A DNA stretch of 64,000 nt from Variovorax sp. V213. GTDB lineage: Bacteria; Pseudomonadota; Gammaproteobacteria; Burkholderiales; Burkholderiaceae_C. The number at the start of each line of letters is the position of its first letter. Position 1 is the first letter of the stretch. The DNA lies in assembly GCF_041154455.1 (NCBI RefSeq), contig NZ_AP028664.1:3101001-3165000 (forward strand), written 5' to 3'. Shown here piece by piece: positions 1-7,504 of the stretch. Under the pieces are notes generated by a model, which searched no databases, had not been told where the DNA came from, and was given only the letters and a program-made list of their open reading frames with translations. Position numbers and translations under genes: made by a program.

Positions 1-481
1 GCTGGCCGAAGGCGACCTGCAGCCGCTGCGGCCGGACCGCCCCGTCGCGGCGCTTCCCACCTTTGCCGTCGAACAGCAACTGAAGTTCTCGCTCCTTGCG
101 CTGCTGGCGGTGCTCGCGGCGTGGCTCGGCTGGTGGGCGTGGCGCAACCGGCGCGAAGCGCAGCAGCTTCCATTCGCGAATGCCTGGCGCGAACTGAACC
201 GGATCGACGATCCGGCGAGCCCCGAAGCCTGGCGCGTGGTGCATCGCGCGTTGAACAGGAGCGCCGGCCGCGTGGTGCACGGCGCGAGCCTGCCGCAACT
301 GCTGGCCGACGCGCCTTACCTGCGCCCGCTGCAGCCGCGCCTGGAGGATTTCTATCGCGAGTCGACGCGGCGCTTCTTCTTTGCCGAGAGCGCTGCCGCG
401 TCGGCCCAGCCACAAGCCGCCTACCCGCTCAAGCCGCTGTGCCGTGCCCTGCGCAATGCGGAAAAGCGCCACAGGCATTGA
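1..481 (+). CDS. mxaA: MxaA-like methanol dehydrogenase accessory protein, 3' end only
   Basis: The reading frame is open from the left edge (first full codon at base 2) to a TGA at 479-481, so only the C-terminal ~159 residues are present. They contain one strongly hydrophobic membrane segment (about residues 29-48 of the fragment, rich in Leu, Ala and Trp) followed by a polar, cytoplasmic-looking tail with a run of Arg near the end. The identification rests mainly on position: in methylotroph mxa operons the order is A-C-K-L, and the three genes that follow are clear C, K and L homologues. Known MxaA proteins are membrane-associated and needed for maturation (calcium insertion) of methanol dehydrogenase. 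The fragment alone is not diagnostic, so the name is an inference from synteny. Confidence 0.65.
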   Translation, partial: LAEGDLQPLRPDRPVAALPTFAVEQQLKFSLLALLAVLAAWLGWWAWRNRREAQQLPFANAWRELNRIDDPASPEAWRVVHRALNRSAGRVVHGASLPQLLADAPYLRPLQPRLEDFYRESTRRFFFAESAAASAQPQAAYPLKPLCRALRNAEKRHRH

Positions 482-491
482 CCGCGCCACC

Positions 492-1493
492 ATGCGATTC
501 GACCTCGCCCAGCCCTGGATGCTCATGCTGCTGCCGCTGGCGTTGCTGCCGCTGCTGCGCAGGCGCAGCGACACGCTGGGCTTCTCCTACCTCGCCTGGC
601 TGCCGGCCGATCGGGTCGGCCGCCTGGTGGGTTTTCTGTGGCGCGCCTTTGCGGCGGGCGCCATGGCTTTCACGGTGCTCGGTCTCGCGGGGCCGGGGCA
701 ATCGGGCGCCGTGGTCGAGCGCCCCGGCCGCGGCGCGGAGGTGCTGATCCTCATGGACCGCAGCAGCAGCATGGACGCGACGGTCCACACCAACGGCCTG
801 CAGACCGCGGGCCGCATGTCGCAAGAACCCAAGGCCAAGGTGGTGCGCGACCTGCTGGGCGAATTCGTCGCCAAGCGGCCCGACAACCGGTTTGCCTTCA
901 TGACCTTCAGCACGGTGCCGATCGCGGCGGTGCCCTTCACGCAGAAGACCGACACCGTGCAGGCCGCGCTCGCCGCCACCGCCATCGGCCGCGGCCTGCC
1001 CGAGACCCGCATGGGCGCCGCGCTGCTGGCCGCCATCGAGGAATTCGAGGGCCGCAGCTATTCGGGAAGTCGCGTGATCCTGATCGTCTCGGATGGCGGG
1101 GCCCAGCTCGACGAAGCCACGCGCCAGCGCGTCCATGCCGGGCTCGCGCGCGAGAAGATCGGCCTGTACTGGATCTACGTGCGCAGCGGCCCGAACTCGC
1201 CCAACCTCAACACCGAGACGGTGTCGGCCTACGGCCTCGGCGAAGAACTCGCGCTGCACCAGTTCTTCAAGACGCTCCGCACCCCCTATCGGCTCTACCA
1301 GGTGGACGATTCCAATGCCATGGCGGCGGCCATGGCCGAGATCGACCGGCAGCAGAATTTTCCGCTGACCATTCATGAGCGGGTGCCGCGGCAGGACCAC
1401 GGCGCCGCGTTCTATCTGGCGGCGATGCTGTGCTGCGCGGGCCTGCTCGCCTGCCGCGCGGTACAGCTGCAGAGCTGGCGGAAAGACGCATGA
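492..1493 (+). CDS. mxaC: MxaC, von Willebrand A-domain protein of the methanol dehydrogenase cluster
   Basis: A 333-residue membrane protein. I chose the ATG at 492, 10 bp after the mxaA stop, because it gives the typical start of this BatA/MxaC group: a short N-terminal helix (about residues 9-24), a second membrane segment (about 48-66), then the vWA domain. The MIDAS metal site is visible as D89-R-S91-S-S93 followed by M, and the later vWA strand ends in the SDGG motif. A third hydrophobic segment lies near the C terminus, before a basic tail. MxaC is required for an active methanol dehydrogenase in Methylobacterium and is thought to help calcium insertion in the periplasm. The stop overlaps the mxaK start (ATGA), which indicates translational coupling. 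Confidence 0.8.
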   Translation: MRFDLAQPWMLMLLPLALLPLLRRRSDTLGFSYLAWLPADRVGRLVGFLWRAFAAGAMAFTVLGLAGPGQSGAVVERPGRGAEVLILMDRSSSMDATVHTNGLQTAGRMSQEPKAKVVRDLLGEFVAKRPDNRFAFMTFSTVPIAAVPFTQKTDTVQAALAATAIGRGLPETRMGAALLAAIEEFEGRSYSGSRVILIVSDGGAQLDEATRQRVHAGLAREKIGLYWIYVRSGPNSPNLNTETVSAYGLGEELALHQFFKTLRTPYRLYQVDDSNAMAAAMAEIDRQQNFPLTIHERVPRQDHGAAFYLAAMLCCAGLLACRAVQLQSWRKDA

Positions 1494-2041
1494 AACGACG
1501 TACGGTTCACCTGGTCTTCGGCGTCATGAGCCTGTGCTGCGCCGGCGTGGCGCTGGAGCGCGGGCTGCGCCTGCGCCATGCAATGGACCTGAACGCCGAG
1601 ATCGCCCGCATCGCCGCCGCACCGGTAGGCAGGGACGCGGCGCCCGCGCCCGTCTCGGCGCCGCGCCAGCTGCAATTGGCCCAGGCGCTGGCGCTGTCGC
1701 AAGCCGGCGCGCACGACGCCGCGCTCAAGGGCTTTGCGCCCCTGATCCAGAGCGGTGAACGCGACCCCGTCGCGCAGCAGGCGCTGTTCAACCTGGGCAA
1801 CATGTACCTGCGCCAAGGCATGGCGCAAGAGGCCGGCGCGCTGCCCCTGTTCGAACTGGGCAAGCAGCGGCTGCGCGACCTGCTGCGCGCCGCGCCGCAG
1901 GACTGGGACGCGCGCTACAACCTGGAGCGCGCGCTGCGGCTCGCGCCCGAGGACCACGAAGCCTTTTCCGCCGAGCAGCAGCCCGCGCACGAGCAGCGCC
2001 GCGTCCGGGTTCCGGGCTTCGTCGCCGGAGATCTGCCGTGA
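1490..2041 (+). CDS. mxaK: MxaK-like protein with TPR-type helices
   Basis: 183 residues. An N-terminal hydrophobic segment (about residues 8-24) looks like a signal anchor. The rest is Ala/Leu/Gln-rich helical sequence resembling two or more tetratricopeptide repeats, for example the ALFNLGNMYLRQG stretch and the later ARYNLERALRLAP stretch. MxaK is a poorly understood accessory factor for methanol dehydrogenase activation, encoded between mxaC and mxaL as here. The gene starts at the ATG that overlaps the mxaC stop and ends in GTGA, where the GTG starts mxaL. Family membership comes from synteny and general architecture rather than from a catalytic motif. Confidence 0.7.
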   Translation: MKRRTVHLVFGVMSLCCAGVALERGLRLRHAMDLNAEIARIAAAPVGRDAAPAPVSAPRQLQLAQALALSQAGAHDAALKGFAPLIQSGERDPVAQQALFNLGNMYLRQGMAQEAGALPLFELGKQRLRDLLRAAPQDWDARYNLERALRLAPEDHEAFSAEQQPAHEQRRVRVPGFVAGDLP

Positions 2042-3036
2042 CACCTGGGTCGCTGCCTCGGCGATGGCTTTCCGCCGCGAGGCGCTTCGGCGGCAGCAGT
2101 GGCAATGGGCCGCTGGTGCTCGCCCTGCTGCTGCTGGCGCTCGCCGTCTGGCCGCCGCGCGTGCAGTTGCAGCGCCCGGTATTCAACTGGCAGGTGAGCT
2201 TCGACATCACGCAAAGCATGAACGTCAAGGACGTCGAGCTCGACCATGCGGCCGTCAGCCGGCTGGCGCTCGCGCGCGCAGCCATGCGCGACGTGCTGGG
2301 CGCGCTGCCCTGCGGCTCCAAGGTGGGCTGGAGTGTTTTTGCCGATTACCGCTCGGTGGTGATCCTCACGCCGGTCGAGGTCTGCAGCCACTACGAAGAG
2401 CTGCTGGCCTCCCTCGAGCGCATCGACGGCCGCATGCGCTGGGCCAACGCCAGCAACATCAGCAAGGGCGTGACCTGGGCGGTGCGCGGGGCCCGCAGCG
2501 TGGGGCCGGACACCAGCTTCGTCTTCATCAGCGACGGGCAGGAATCGCCGCCGCTGCGCATCAACGAGACACCGCCGATGACGGACATCAAGCCCGGCGA
2601 GGTGAAGGGCTGGCTGATCGGCGTGGGTGGCGACGTGCCGGTGCCGATCCCCAAGACCGGCAGCAACGGCGAACCCGCCGGCTACTGGCGGGCCGACGAG
2701 GTGGTGCAAGGCTCCGCCATCGGCGGCACGCTGAACCACGAGCATCTTTCGGAGCTGCGGCAAGACCACCTGCGTTCGCTGGCCGAACTGGTCGGCGTGA
2801 ACTACCGGCGCCTGAACACGCCGGAGGCACTGATGACGGCCATGCTGGACCGCCGCTACGCACAGCACATGCCGGCGGACGCGGACGTGCGGTGGATTCC
2901 CGCGCTCCTGGCGCTGCTGCTTCTGGTGTGGCGGTTCGCGCCGGATCTGGGTTGGCTGCGCGAGCGGCGGCCGGTGAAGCGGGACAAGAAGGCGATCGAC
3001 CGCCTGCCGCCGCGCGGCCTCACGCGTCCGGCGTGA
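2038..3036 (+). CDS. mxaL: MxaL, second vWA-domain accessory protein
   Basis: 332 residues from a GTG start that overlaps the mxaK stop by four bases. There is an N-terminal membrane segment (about residues 25-39), then a vWA domain with a DxTxS form of the MIDAS motif (D56-I-T58-Q-S60), a later FISDGQE strand end, and a C-terminal membrane segment followed by a basic tail (RPVKRDKK). MxaL and MxaC are paralogous and both are needed for calcium-dependent methanol dehydrogenase in known methylotrophs. The gene converges on pqqE and the two 3' ends overlap by 17 bp (3020-3036). No mxaD, mxaE or mxaH follows in this orientation, so the mxa operon seems to end here. Confidence 0.8.
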   Translation: MTPGSLPRRWLSAARRFGGSSGNGPLVLALLLLALAVWPPRVQLQRPVFNWQVSFDITQSMNVKDVELDHAAVSRLALARAAMRDVLGALPCGSKVGWSVFADYRSVVILTPVEVCSHYEELLASLERIDGRMRWANASNISKGVTWAVRGARSVGPDTSFVFISDGQESPPLRINETPPMTDIKPGEVKGWLIGVGGDVPVPIPKTGSNGEPAGYWRADEVVQGSAIGGTLNHEHLSELRQDHLRSLAELVGVNYRRLNTPEALMTAMLDRRYAQHMPADADVRWIPALLALLLLVWRFAPDLGWLRERRPVKRDKKAIDRLPPRGLTRPA

Positions 3037-4171
3037 CGAGTGCAGCGGAGAGCCGCCGCGAATTGGCCGGATCGCGAAACACCAGCGGATGTTCCGTCGG
3101 TGCCGCCGGGTCGCGCGCCGCGGCACGCTCCACCGCCTCCACCACGCGGTAGTGGTCCGGGCTCTTCACGCACACCGGGTCGGCGGCGGCGGCATCCTGC
3201 GCCAGCAGGTAGGCCTGGCAGCGGCAGCCGCCCAGGTCCTGCTCGCGCTGATCGCAGCTTGCGCAGGGCTCCTTCATCCAGCCGGTGCCTCGGTAGCGGT
3301 TGAAGCCCTCCGAGTCGAACCAGATGTCGCGCAGGCTGTGCGCCTTCACGTTCGGAAACTCGAGGCCCGGCAGCATCCTGGCGGTGTGGCAAGGCAGCGC
3401 CGTGCCGTCGGGCGCCACGGTGAGGAACATGCTGCCCCAGCCGTTGACGCATTTCTTGGCCTTGCCCTCGTGGTAGTCGGGCGCCACGAAGAAGATCCGC
3501 ATGCGCTCGCCCAGCCGCTTGCGCCAGGCATCGGTCACCTCCTCGGCGTGGCGCAGCTGCTCGTGCGTGGGCAGCAGCTGGTCGCGGTTGACGAAGGCCC
3601 ACGAGTAGTACTGGGTGTTGGCCAGCTCGAGGTACTCGGCCCCCATCTCGTGCGCCATCTCGATGATGCGGTCGATGTGGTCGATGTTCATGCGGTGGAT
3701 CACCACGTTCAGCACCATCGGCCAGCCCTGGTCCTTGATGATCTTCGCCACCCGGTTCTTCAGCTCGAAGGTCTTGGTGTGCGAGAGAAAGTCGTTCATC
3801 TGGCGCGTGGAGTCCTGGAACGACAGCTGCACGTGGTCCAGGCCTGCGGCCTTGAGCGCCGCGGCGCGCTGGGCCGTGAGGCCGACGCCGGAGGTCAGCA
3901 GGTTGGTGTAGTAGCCCAGGCGCGCGGCCTCGGCGATGATGATCTCGAGATCGTCGCGCAGCAGCGGCTCGCCGCCCGAGAGGCCGCATTGCACCGCGCC
4001 GAGCTCGCGGCCTTCGCGCAGCACGCGCAGCCAGTCCTCGGTGCCCAGCTCGTTCTCCTGCTGCGCGAAGTCGACCGGGTTGAAGCAGAACACGCAATGC
4101 AGCGGGCAACGGTAGGTGAGCTCGGCCAGCAGCCAGAGCGGCGGTCCGGGCCGTGGTGCCGCGGTGGTCAT
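3020..4171 (-). CDS. pqqE: PqqE, radical SAM PQQ synthase (PqqA glutamate-tyrosine cross-linking)
   Basis: 383 residues, the normal family length. The radical SAM CxxxCxxC motif is at C22, C26 and C29 near the N terminus, followed by a GGEPLL motif. The C-terminal SPASM region carries clustered cysteines (CASC, then GGCRC and a VCVKSP motif) expected to bind auxiliary iron-sulfur clusters. PqqE makes the carbon-carbon bond between the Glu and Tyr side chains of PqqA, with PqqD as chaperone. The ATG at 4171 gives the canonical start; upstream in-frame codons lie inside pqqD. Its start overlaps the pqqD stop, so the genes are translationally coupled. This is the last gene of the minus-strand pqq operon. 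Confidence 0.95.
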   Translation of the reverse strand: MTTAAPRPGPPLWLLAELTYRCPLHCVFCFNPVDFAQQENELGTEDWLRVLREGRELGAVQCGLSGGEPLLRDDLEIIIAEAARLGYYTNLLTSGVGLTAQRAAALKAAGLDHVQLSFQDSTRQMNDFLSHTKTFELKNRVAKIIKDQGWPMVLNVVIHRMNIDHIDRIIEMAHEMGAEYLELANTQYYSWAFVNRDQLLPTHEQLRHAEEVTDAWRKRLGERMRIFFVAPDYHEGKAKKCVNGWGSMFLTVAPDGTALPCHTARMLPGLEFPNVKAHSLRDIWFDSEGFNRYRGTGWMKEPCASCDQREQDLGGCRCQAYLLAQDAAAADPVCVKSPDHYRVVEAVERAAARDPAAPTEHPLVFRDPANSRRLSAALVTPDA

Positions 4172-4461
4172 GGGGCGTCCCAGCGCAGCCAGTTCTGCTG
4201 CGCCGCCATTTCGACGAAGCCGCGCACCTCGGGTTCGAGCCCCGTGGTGTCGAAGGCTTGCTCTAGGTCGGCCACGATTTGCGCAACGCTTCGCTCGCCG
4301 TCGCAGCGCTTCATGATCTCGCCCGCGCTGCCGTTGAGCCGCACCATGCCCTCGGGGTAAAGGAGCACATGGCATTCTTGCGCTGGCTCCCATTGCAGGC
4401 GAAAGCCGGGGCCGACGCGGGGCTTGCTTTCGGCGGTGAGCATGGTCTGGGTTCCGCTCAT
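4168..4461 (-). CDS. pqqD: PqqD, peptide chaperone for PqqA
   Basis: 97 residues, the expected size for a free-standing PqqD. The sequence has the family pattern: a central stretch VLLYPEGMVRLNGSAGEIM and a C-terminal region ending in a hydrophobic WLRW motif. PqqD binds the PqqA precursor peptide and presents it to PqqE. Start at 4461 overlaps the pqqC stop (ATGA) and the stop overlaps the pqqE start in the same way, so pqqC, pqqD and pqqE form a tightly coupled block. Confidence 0.93.
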   Translation of the reverse strand: MSGTQTMLTAESKPRVGPGFRLQWEPAQECHVLLYPEGMVRLNGSAGEIMKRCDGERSVAQIVADLEQAFDTTGLEPEVRGFVEMAAQQNWLRWDAP

Positions 4462-5222
4462 GCGCTGTTCACGCCATAGCGCGTTGCCATCGCATCGTTC
4501 ATGGCCCAGAGGATGTCGAGCTTGAACTGCAGTACCTCGAGCGCGCGCTCCTGCAGCGCGCGGGTGTCGAAGTGGTCGAGCGTGATGGACAGGCCCTGCT
4601 CCACGTCGCGCCGGGCCTGGCTCACGCGGTTGCGGAAGTAGGTCAGGCCGGCCGGCTCGATCCAGCCGTAGTGCTCGGGCCACGTAGCGAGGCGCTGCTT
4701 GTGGATCTCGGGCGCGAAGAGTTCGGTGAGCGACGAGCACACCGCCTCCTGCCACGGCGCGCGGCGCGCGAAGTTCACGTAGGCGTCGACCGCGAAACGC
4801 ATGGCCGGCACCACGTGGCGCAGGTCGAGCACTTCCTCGCGCGAGAGGCCCACGGCCTCGGCCAGGCGCAGCCAGGCTTCGATCCCGCCCTCGTCCTTGA
4901 TCCCGCCGAGCTCGAAGCCGTCATGGTCGAGGATGCGCTGCACCCAGCCGCGCCGCACCGCGGGATCGGGACAGTTCGAGATCACCGCCCCGTCCTTGAT
5001 CGGAATCGCGATCTGGTAGTAGAAGCGGTTCGCCACCCAGCCGCGGATCTGCTCGGGCGTGGCCCGGCCGCTGTTGAGCATGACGTTGAACGGATGGTGA
5101 ATGTGATAGCTGCGGCCGCGCTCGCGCAGCTTGGCTTCGAATTCCTCGCGGCTCCATGCCGGCGCGGATTTGTCGTTGCCCGCGGCCGTGCGAAACGGGT
5201 CCTGGATTCTGTCGGCGTGCAT
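4458..5222 (-). CDS. pqqC: PqqC, pyrroloquinoline-quinone synthase (final oxidase)
   Basis: 254 residues, full length for PqqC. The sequence shows the conserved helical-bundle features, including the YHIHHPF motif near residue 40, NRFYYQ near residue 66 and the ILDHDG stretch near residue 98. PqqC catalyses the last step, ring closure and eight-electron oxidation of the intermediate AHQQ to PQQ with molecular oxygen and without a metal. It follows pqqB after a 19-bp gap and overlaps pqqD by four bases. Confidence 0.95.
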   Translation of the reverse strand: MHADRIQDPFRTAAGNDKSAPAWSREEFEAKLRERGRSYHIHHPFNVMLNSGRATPEQIRGWVANRFYYQIAIPIKDGAVISNCPDPAVRRGWVQRILDHDGFELGGIKDEGGIEAWLRLAEAVGLSREEVLDLRHVVPAMRFAVDAYVNFARRAPWQEAVCSSLTELFAPEIHKQRLATWPEHYGWIEPAGLTYFRNRVSQARRDVEQGLSITLDHFDTRALQERALEVLQFKLDILWAMNDAMATRYGVNSA

Positions 5223-5241
5223 GGTGTCGCGCTGTGCGCTT

Positions 5242-6165
5242 TCAGAGTTGAATCGTCATCCCGTCCTCGCAAGGCTCGATGCCTGCGCGCCTGAGCGCCG
5301 CATGCTCTTCGGAATCTTCGTCGAGGATGGGGTTGGTGTTGTTGATGTGGATCAACATGCGCCGCTTGGTGGTCGGGGGCAGCCGGGACAGCCATTCGAT
5401 CATTCCGCCCTCGCCCGACTGAGGCAGGTGGCCGATCTCGCGCGCGCGCTTTGTGCCGACGCCCAGGCGCACCATCTCGTCGTCGGTCCAGAAGGTTCCG
5501 TCGACCATGACCGCATCGGCGTTGGACATGGCGTCGAAAACGGGCGGCGTGATGGCGCCCAGGCCCGGCGCGTAGAACAGGCTCTTGCCGCTCTTGCGAT
5601 CGAGGATGGTCACGCCGATGTTGTCGCCCGCCACCTGATGCTCGCGGTGCGGCGAATACGGCGCGGCCTTGCCGGTCAGCGCCAGCGCGCGAAAGCTCAG
5701 GTCGGGCACGCCGGGCACCTCGAAGGCGCGGCCGTCGAGCGCGATCGGGTGGCGGGCCACGCCGCAATAGTGCGAGAGCACGCGCAGCACGGGATTACCC
5801 TGACTCAGGTCCTCGGCGACCGGGTCAGTGCACCACAGCGGCAGCGGCGTGCCGCGCTCGCGCAGCATGAAGAGGCCGGTGGCATGGTCGATCTGTCCGT
5901 CGATCAGCACCGCGCCGGCAATCGCGGTGTCGCGCATCGCGCGCGCCGGCTGCAGCACCGGGCTGCTGCGGATCTGCTCCAGGATGTCGGGCGATGCGTT
6001 GAACAGCACGCCGTCGATGCTGTCGTCGGACCGCACGAAGATGGAGGACTGGGTGCGCGGCTTGGCGCGCACCGTGCCCGCGCGCACGCCGGCGCAATTG
6101 GGGCAATTGCAGTTCCACTGCGGAAAGCCGCCGCCAGCGGCCGAGCCCAGAACGGTGATGCGCAT
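5242..6165 (-). CDS. pqqB: PqqB, metallo-beta-lactamase-fold hydroxylase of PQQ synthesis
   Basis: 307 residues. The N terminus MRITVLGSAAGGGFPQW and the following cysteine-rich CNCPNC motif are signatures of PqqB. Family members belong to the metallo-beta-lactamase superfamily and act as an iron-dependent hydroxylase on the excised Glu-Tyr intermediate. The start at 6165 is fixed by this conserved N terminus. Unusually, the 25 bases upstream on the coding strand are a pyrimidine-rich tract (the plus strand reads as GAAAGA-type repeats) with no Shine-Dalgarno sequence, so initiation must use another feature or be weak. Confidence 0.93.
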   Translation of the reverse strand: MRITVLGSAAGGGFPQWNCNCPNCAGVRAGTVRAKPRTQSSIFVRSDDSIDGVLFNASPDILEQIRSSPVLQPARAMRDTAIAGAVLIDGQIDHATGLFMLRERGTPLPLWCTDPVAEDLSQGNPVLRVLSHYCGVARHPIALDGRAFEVPGVPDLSFRALALTGKAAPYSPHREHQVAGDNIGVTILDRKSGKSLFYAPGLGAITPPVFDAMSNADAVMVDGTFWTDDEMVRLGVGTKRAREIGHLPQSGEGGMIEWLSRLPPTTKRRMLIHINNTNPILDEDSEEHAALRRAGIEPCEDGMTIQL

Positions 6166-6208
6166 GGAAGAGAAAGAAAGAGAAGCGGAGAGAAAGAGAG
6201 GGCTCGAA

Positions 6209-6241
6209 ACAACCCGCCCCGGGAGTGCCGGGGCGGGTTGT
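6209..6241 (-). terminator. Strong hairpin between pqqA and pqqB
   Basis: A perfect 13-bp inverted repeat (6209-6221 pairing with 6229-6241, core CCCGCCCC/GGGGCGGG) with a 7-base loop lies 16 bp past the pqqA stop and before pqqB. On the minus strand it is followed by only a short GTTTC, not a long U tract. It could act as an attenuator or as a 3' RNA-stability element that lets the tiny pqqA transcript accumulate above the enzyme genes. That arrangement is well known for pqq operons; the function here is inferred. Confidence 0.7.
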
Positions 6242-6256
6242 CAAGAGGCGCGCAAT

Positions 6257-6331
6257 TCAGCGGGCGCTGACGTACATCGTGATCTCGAAGCCGAAGCGAA
6301 GATCAGTTGCCGTCGGGGTTTCCCATTTCAT
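6257..6331 (-). CDS. pqqA: PqqA, 24-residue PQQ precursor peptide
   Basis: A 24-codon gene with a good ribosome binding site (AGGAGA, 6 bases before the ATG at 6331). The peptide begins MKWETP and carries the invariant E16 and Y20 in the sequence EITMY; these two side chains are the atoms from which PQQ is built. It is the first gene of the minus-strand pqqABCDE operon. Length, spacing of Glu and Tyr, and position upstream of pqqB leave little doubt. Confidence 0.95.
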   Translation of the reverse strand: MKWETPTATDLRFGFEITMYVSAR

Positions 6332-6433
6332 AGTGTCTCCTGAAAAGATTGCACAGCGCCACGTGGCGGCTGCGGGAACTTCGTGCTCCGGTACGCATAT
6401 TGAACCCATGAACCGCTGGGACCTAGCCGTGAA

Positions 6434-6464
6434 ATCATGAATGGGACTTCATGATTTTCATGAA
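6434..6464. promoter_or_regulatory. Triple TCATGA palindrome in the pqqA upstream region
   Basis: The 141-bp region between divergent pqqA and the hydrolase gene contains three copies of TCATGA. Two form a perfect inverted repeat ATCATGAA (6434-6441) and TTCATGAT (6448-6455) with a 6-bp spacer; the third is a self-complementary TTCATGAA at 6457-6464. The spacing of about 10-14 bp between centres suggests stacked binding on one face of the DNA. This looks like an operator for a dimeric regulator controlling pqqA, the hydrolase, or both. The cognate protein is unknown; the response regulator encoded two genes away is one candidate. Confidence 0.5.
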
Positions 6465-6472
6465 TAGCGGCC

Positions 6473-7504
6473 ATGGGGTCACCGCGTACCATGGCCCCCG
6501 TGCTTCCTACCGGCCTGTACCCCGAATCTCCGCCCTGGCGAACCCATGCATTGGCGGTCTCGCACGGCCACGTCCTGCATGTAGAAGAAAGTGGTGATCC
6601 GGCGGGCATCTGCGCCGTGGTGCTGCACGGCGGGCCCGGATCGGGCAGCTCGCCGCTGCTGCGCCGCTTCTTCGACCCCGCGCGATACCGCGTGATCGCC
6701 ATCGACCAGCGCGGCGCCGGCCGGAGCCGCCCGCGCGGTGCGACGACGCACAACAGCACGGCCGATCTGCTGGACGATCTGCGGCACGTGCGCGAGCACC
6801 TCGAAGTGCCGCGCTGGCTCGTGGTCGGCGGCTCGTGGGGCGCCACGCTGGCACTCGCACACGCGGCATCCGAACCGCAGGCGGTGGCGGCCCTGCTGAT
6901 GCGCGCGGTGTTCCTGCCGCGGGCCGAAGACATCAAGGCTTTCTTCCAGGACACGGCTGCCCGCGCGCCGGCTGCATGGGCGCATTTCGCGTCCGTGGCG
7001 CCGGCCGGCCAGCGCCACGACATGCTGGGCTTCCTGGCTCGCGGCCTTCTGAACGCATCTTCCGGCGATGAGAATCGTCCCCGGCGGCTTGCCCTTGCCT
7101 GGTGGCACTGGGAACAGACACTGGCGCGTGGCGCGGAGATGCCGACCGATGGGCCGCCGCCCATTGAAGCCGAACCCGATCGCGACACGCTCGACGCGCT
7201 GGTCGACCGCTACCGGGTGCAGAGCCACTATCTGCAGCACCGCTGCTGGCTCGATGCGCCTCCGCTGCTCGAGCGCCTTGGCGCGCTGCCGCAGGTTCCC
7301 ACCCTGCTCCTTCATTCGCGCGACGATCGCATCTGCGGCCCCGAAGGCGCACAGGCGGTGCACGACCGCATCGCGCACAGCCAGCTGCGGTGGGTCGATG
7401 GCGCGGGGCACGACCCCTCGCATCCGGCCATGGCCTCCGCCATGGTTGCCGCGCTCGACAGCTACGCGCGGCACGGCCGCTTCGGCGACGGACCCGCGCC
7501 ATGA
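6473..7504 (+). CDS. Alpha/beta hydrolase of the prolyl iminopeptidase family (S33)
   Basis: 343 residues. Family S33 motifs are clear: oxyanion-loop HGGPGSGSS (about residues 52-60), DQRGAGRS (79-85), the nucleophile elbow GGSWG with Ser121, the acid in HSRDDR, and the His in GAGHDPSHP near the C terminus. Typical members release N-terminal proline from peptides, though related enzymes cleave other substrates. An in-frame ATG at 6491 is an alternative start and neither has a strong ribosome binding site. It is divergent from pqqA and overlaps the following kinase gene by four bases, so it may be co-regulated with PQQ synthesis. A role in trimming the PqqA-derived peptide is conceivable but unproven. 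Confidence 0.85.
   Translation: MGSPRTMAPVLPTGLYPESPPWRTHALAVSHGHVLHVEESGDPAGICAVVLHGGPGSGSSPLLRRFFDPARYRVIAIDQRGAGRSRPRGATTHNSTADLLDDLRHVREHLEVPRWLVVGGSWGATLALAHAASEPQAVAALLMRAVFLPRAEDIKAFFQDTAARAPAAWAHFASVAPAGQRHDMLGFLARGLLNASSGDENRPRRLALAWWHWEQTLARGAEMPTDGPPPIEAEPDRDTLDALVDRYRVQSHYLQHRCWLDAPPLLERLGALPQVPTLLLHSRDDRICGPEGAQAVHDRIAHSQLRWVDGAGHDPSHPAMASAMVAALDSYARHGRFGDGPAP

Noticed and set aside
1755..3152. 465-residue plus-strand frame across mxaK, mxaL and pqqE
   Set aside because: Arg/Ala-rich translation typical of a wrong frame in GC-rich DNA; it crosses three well-supported genes.
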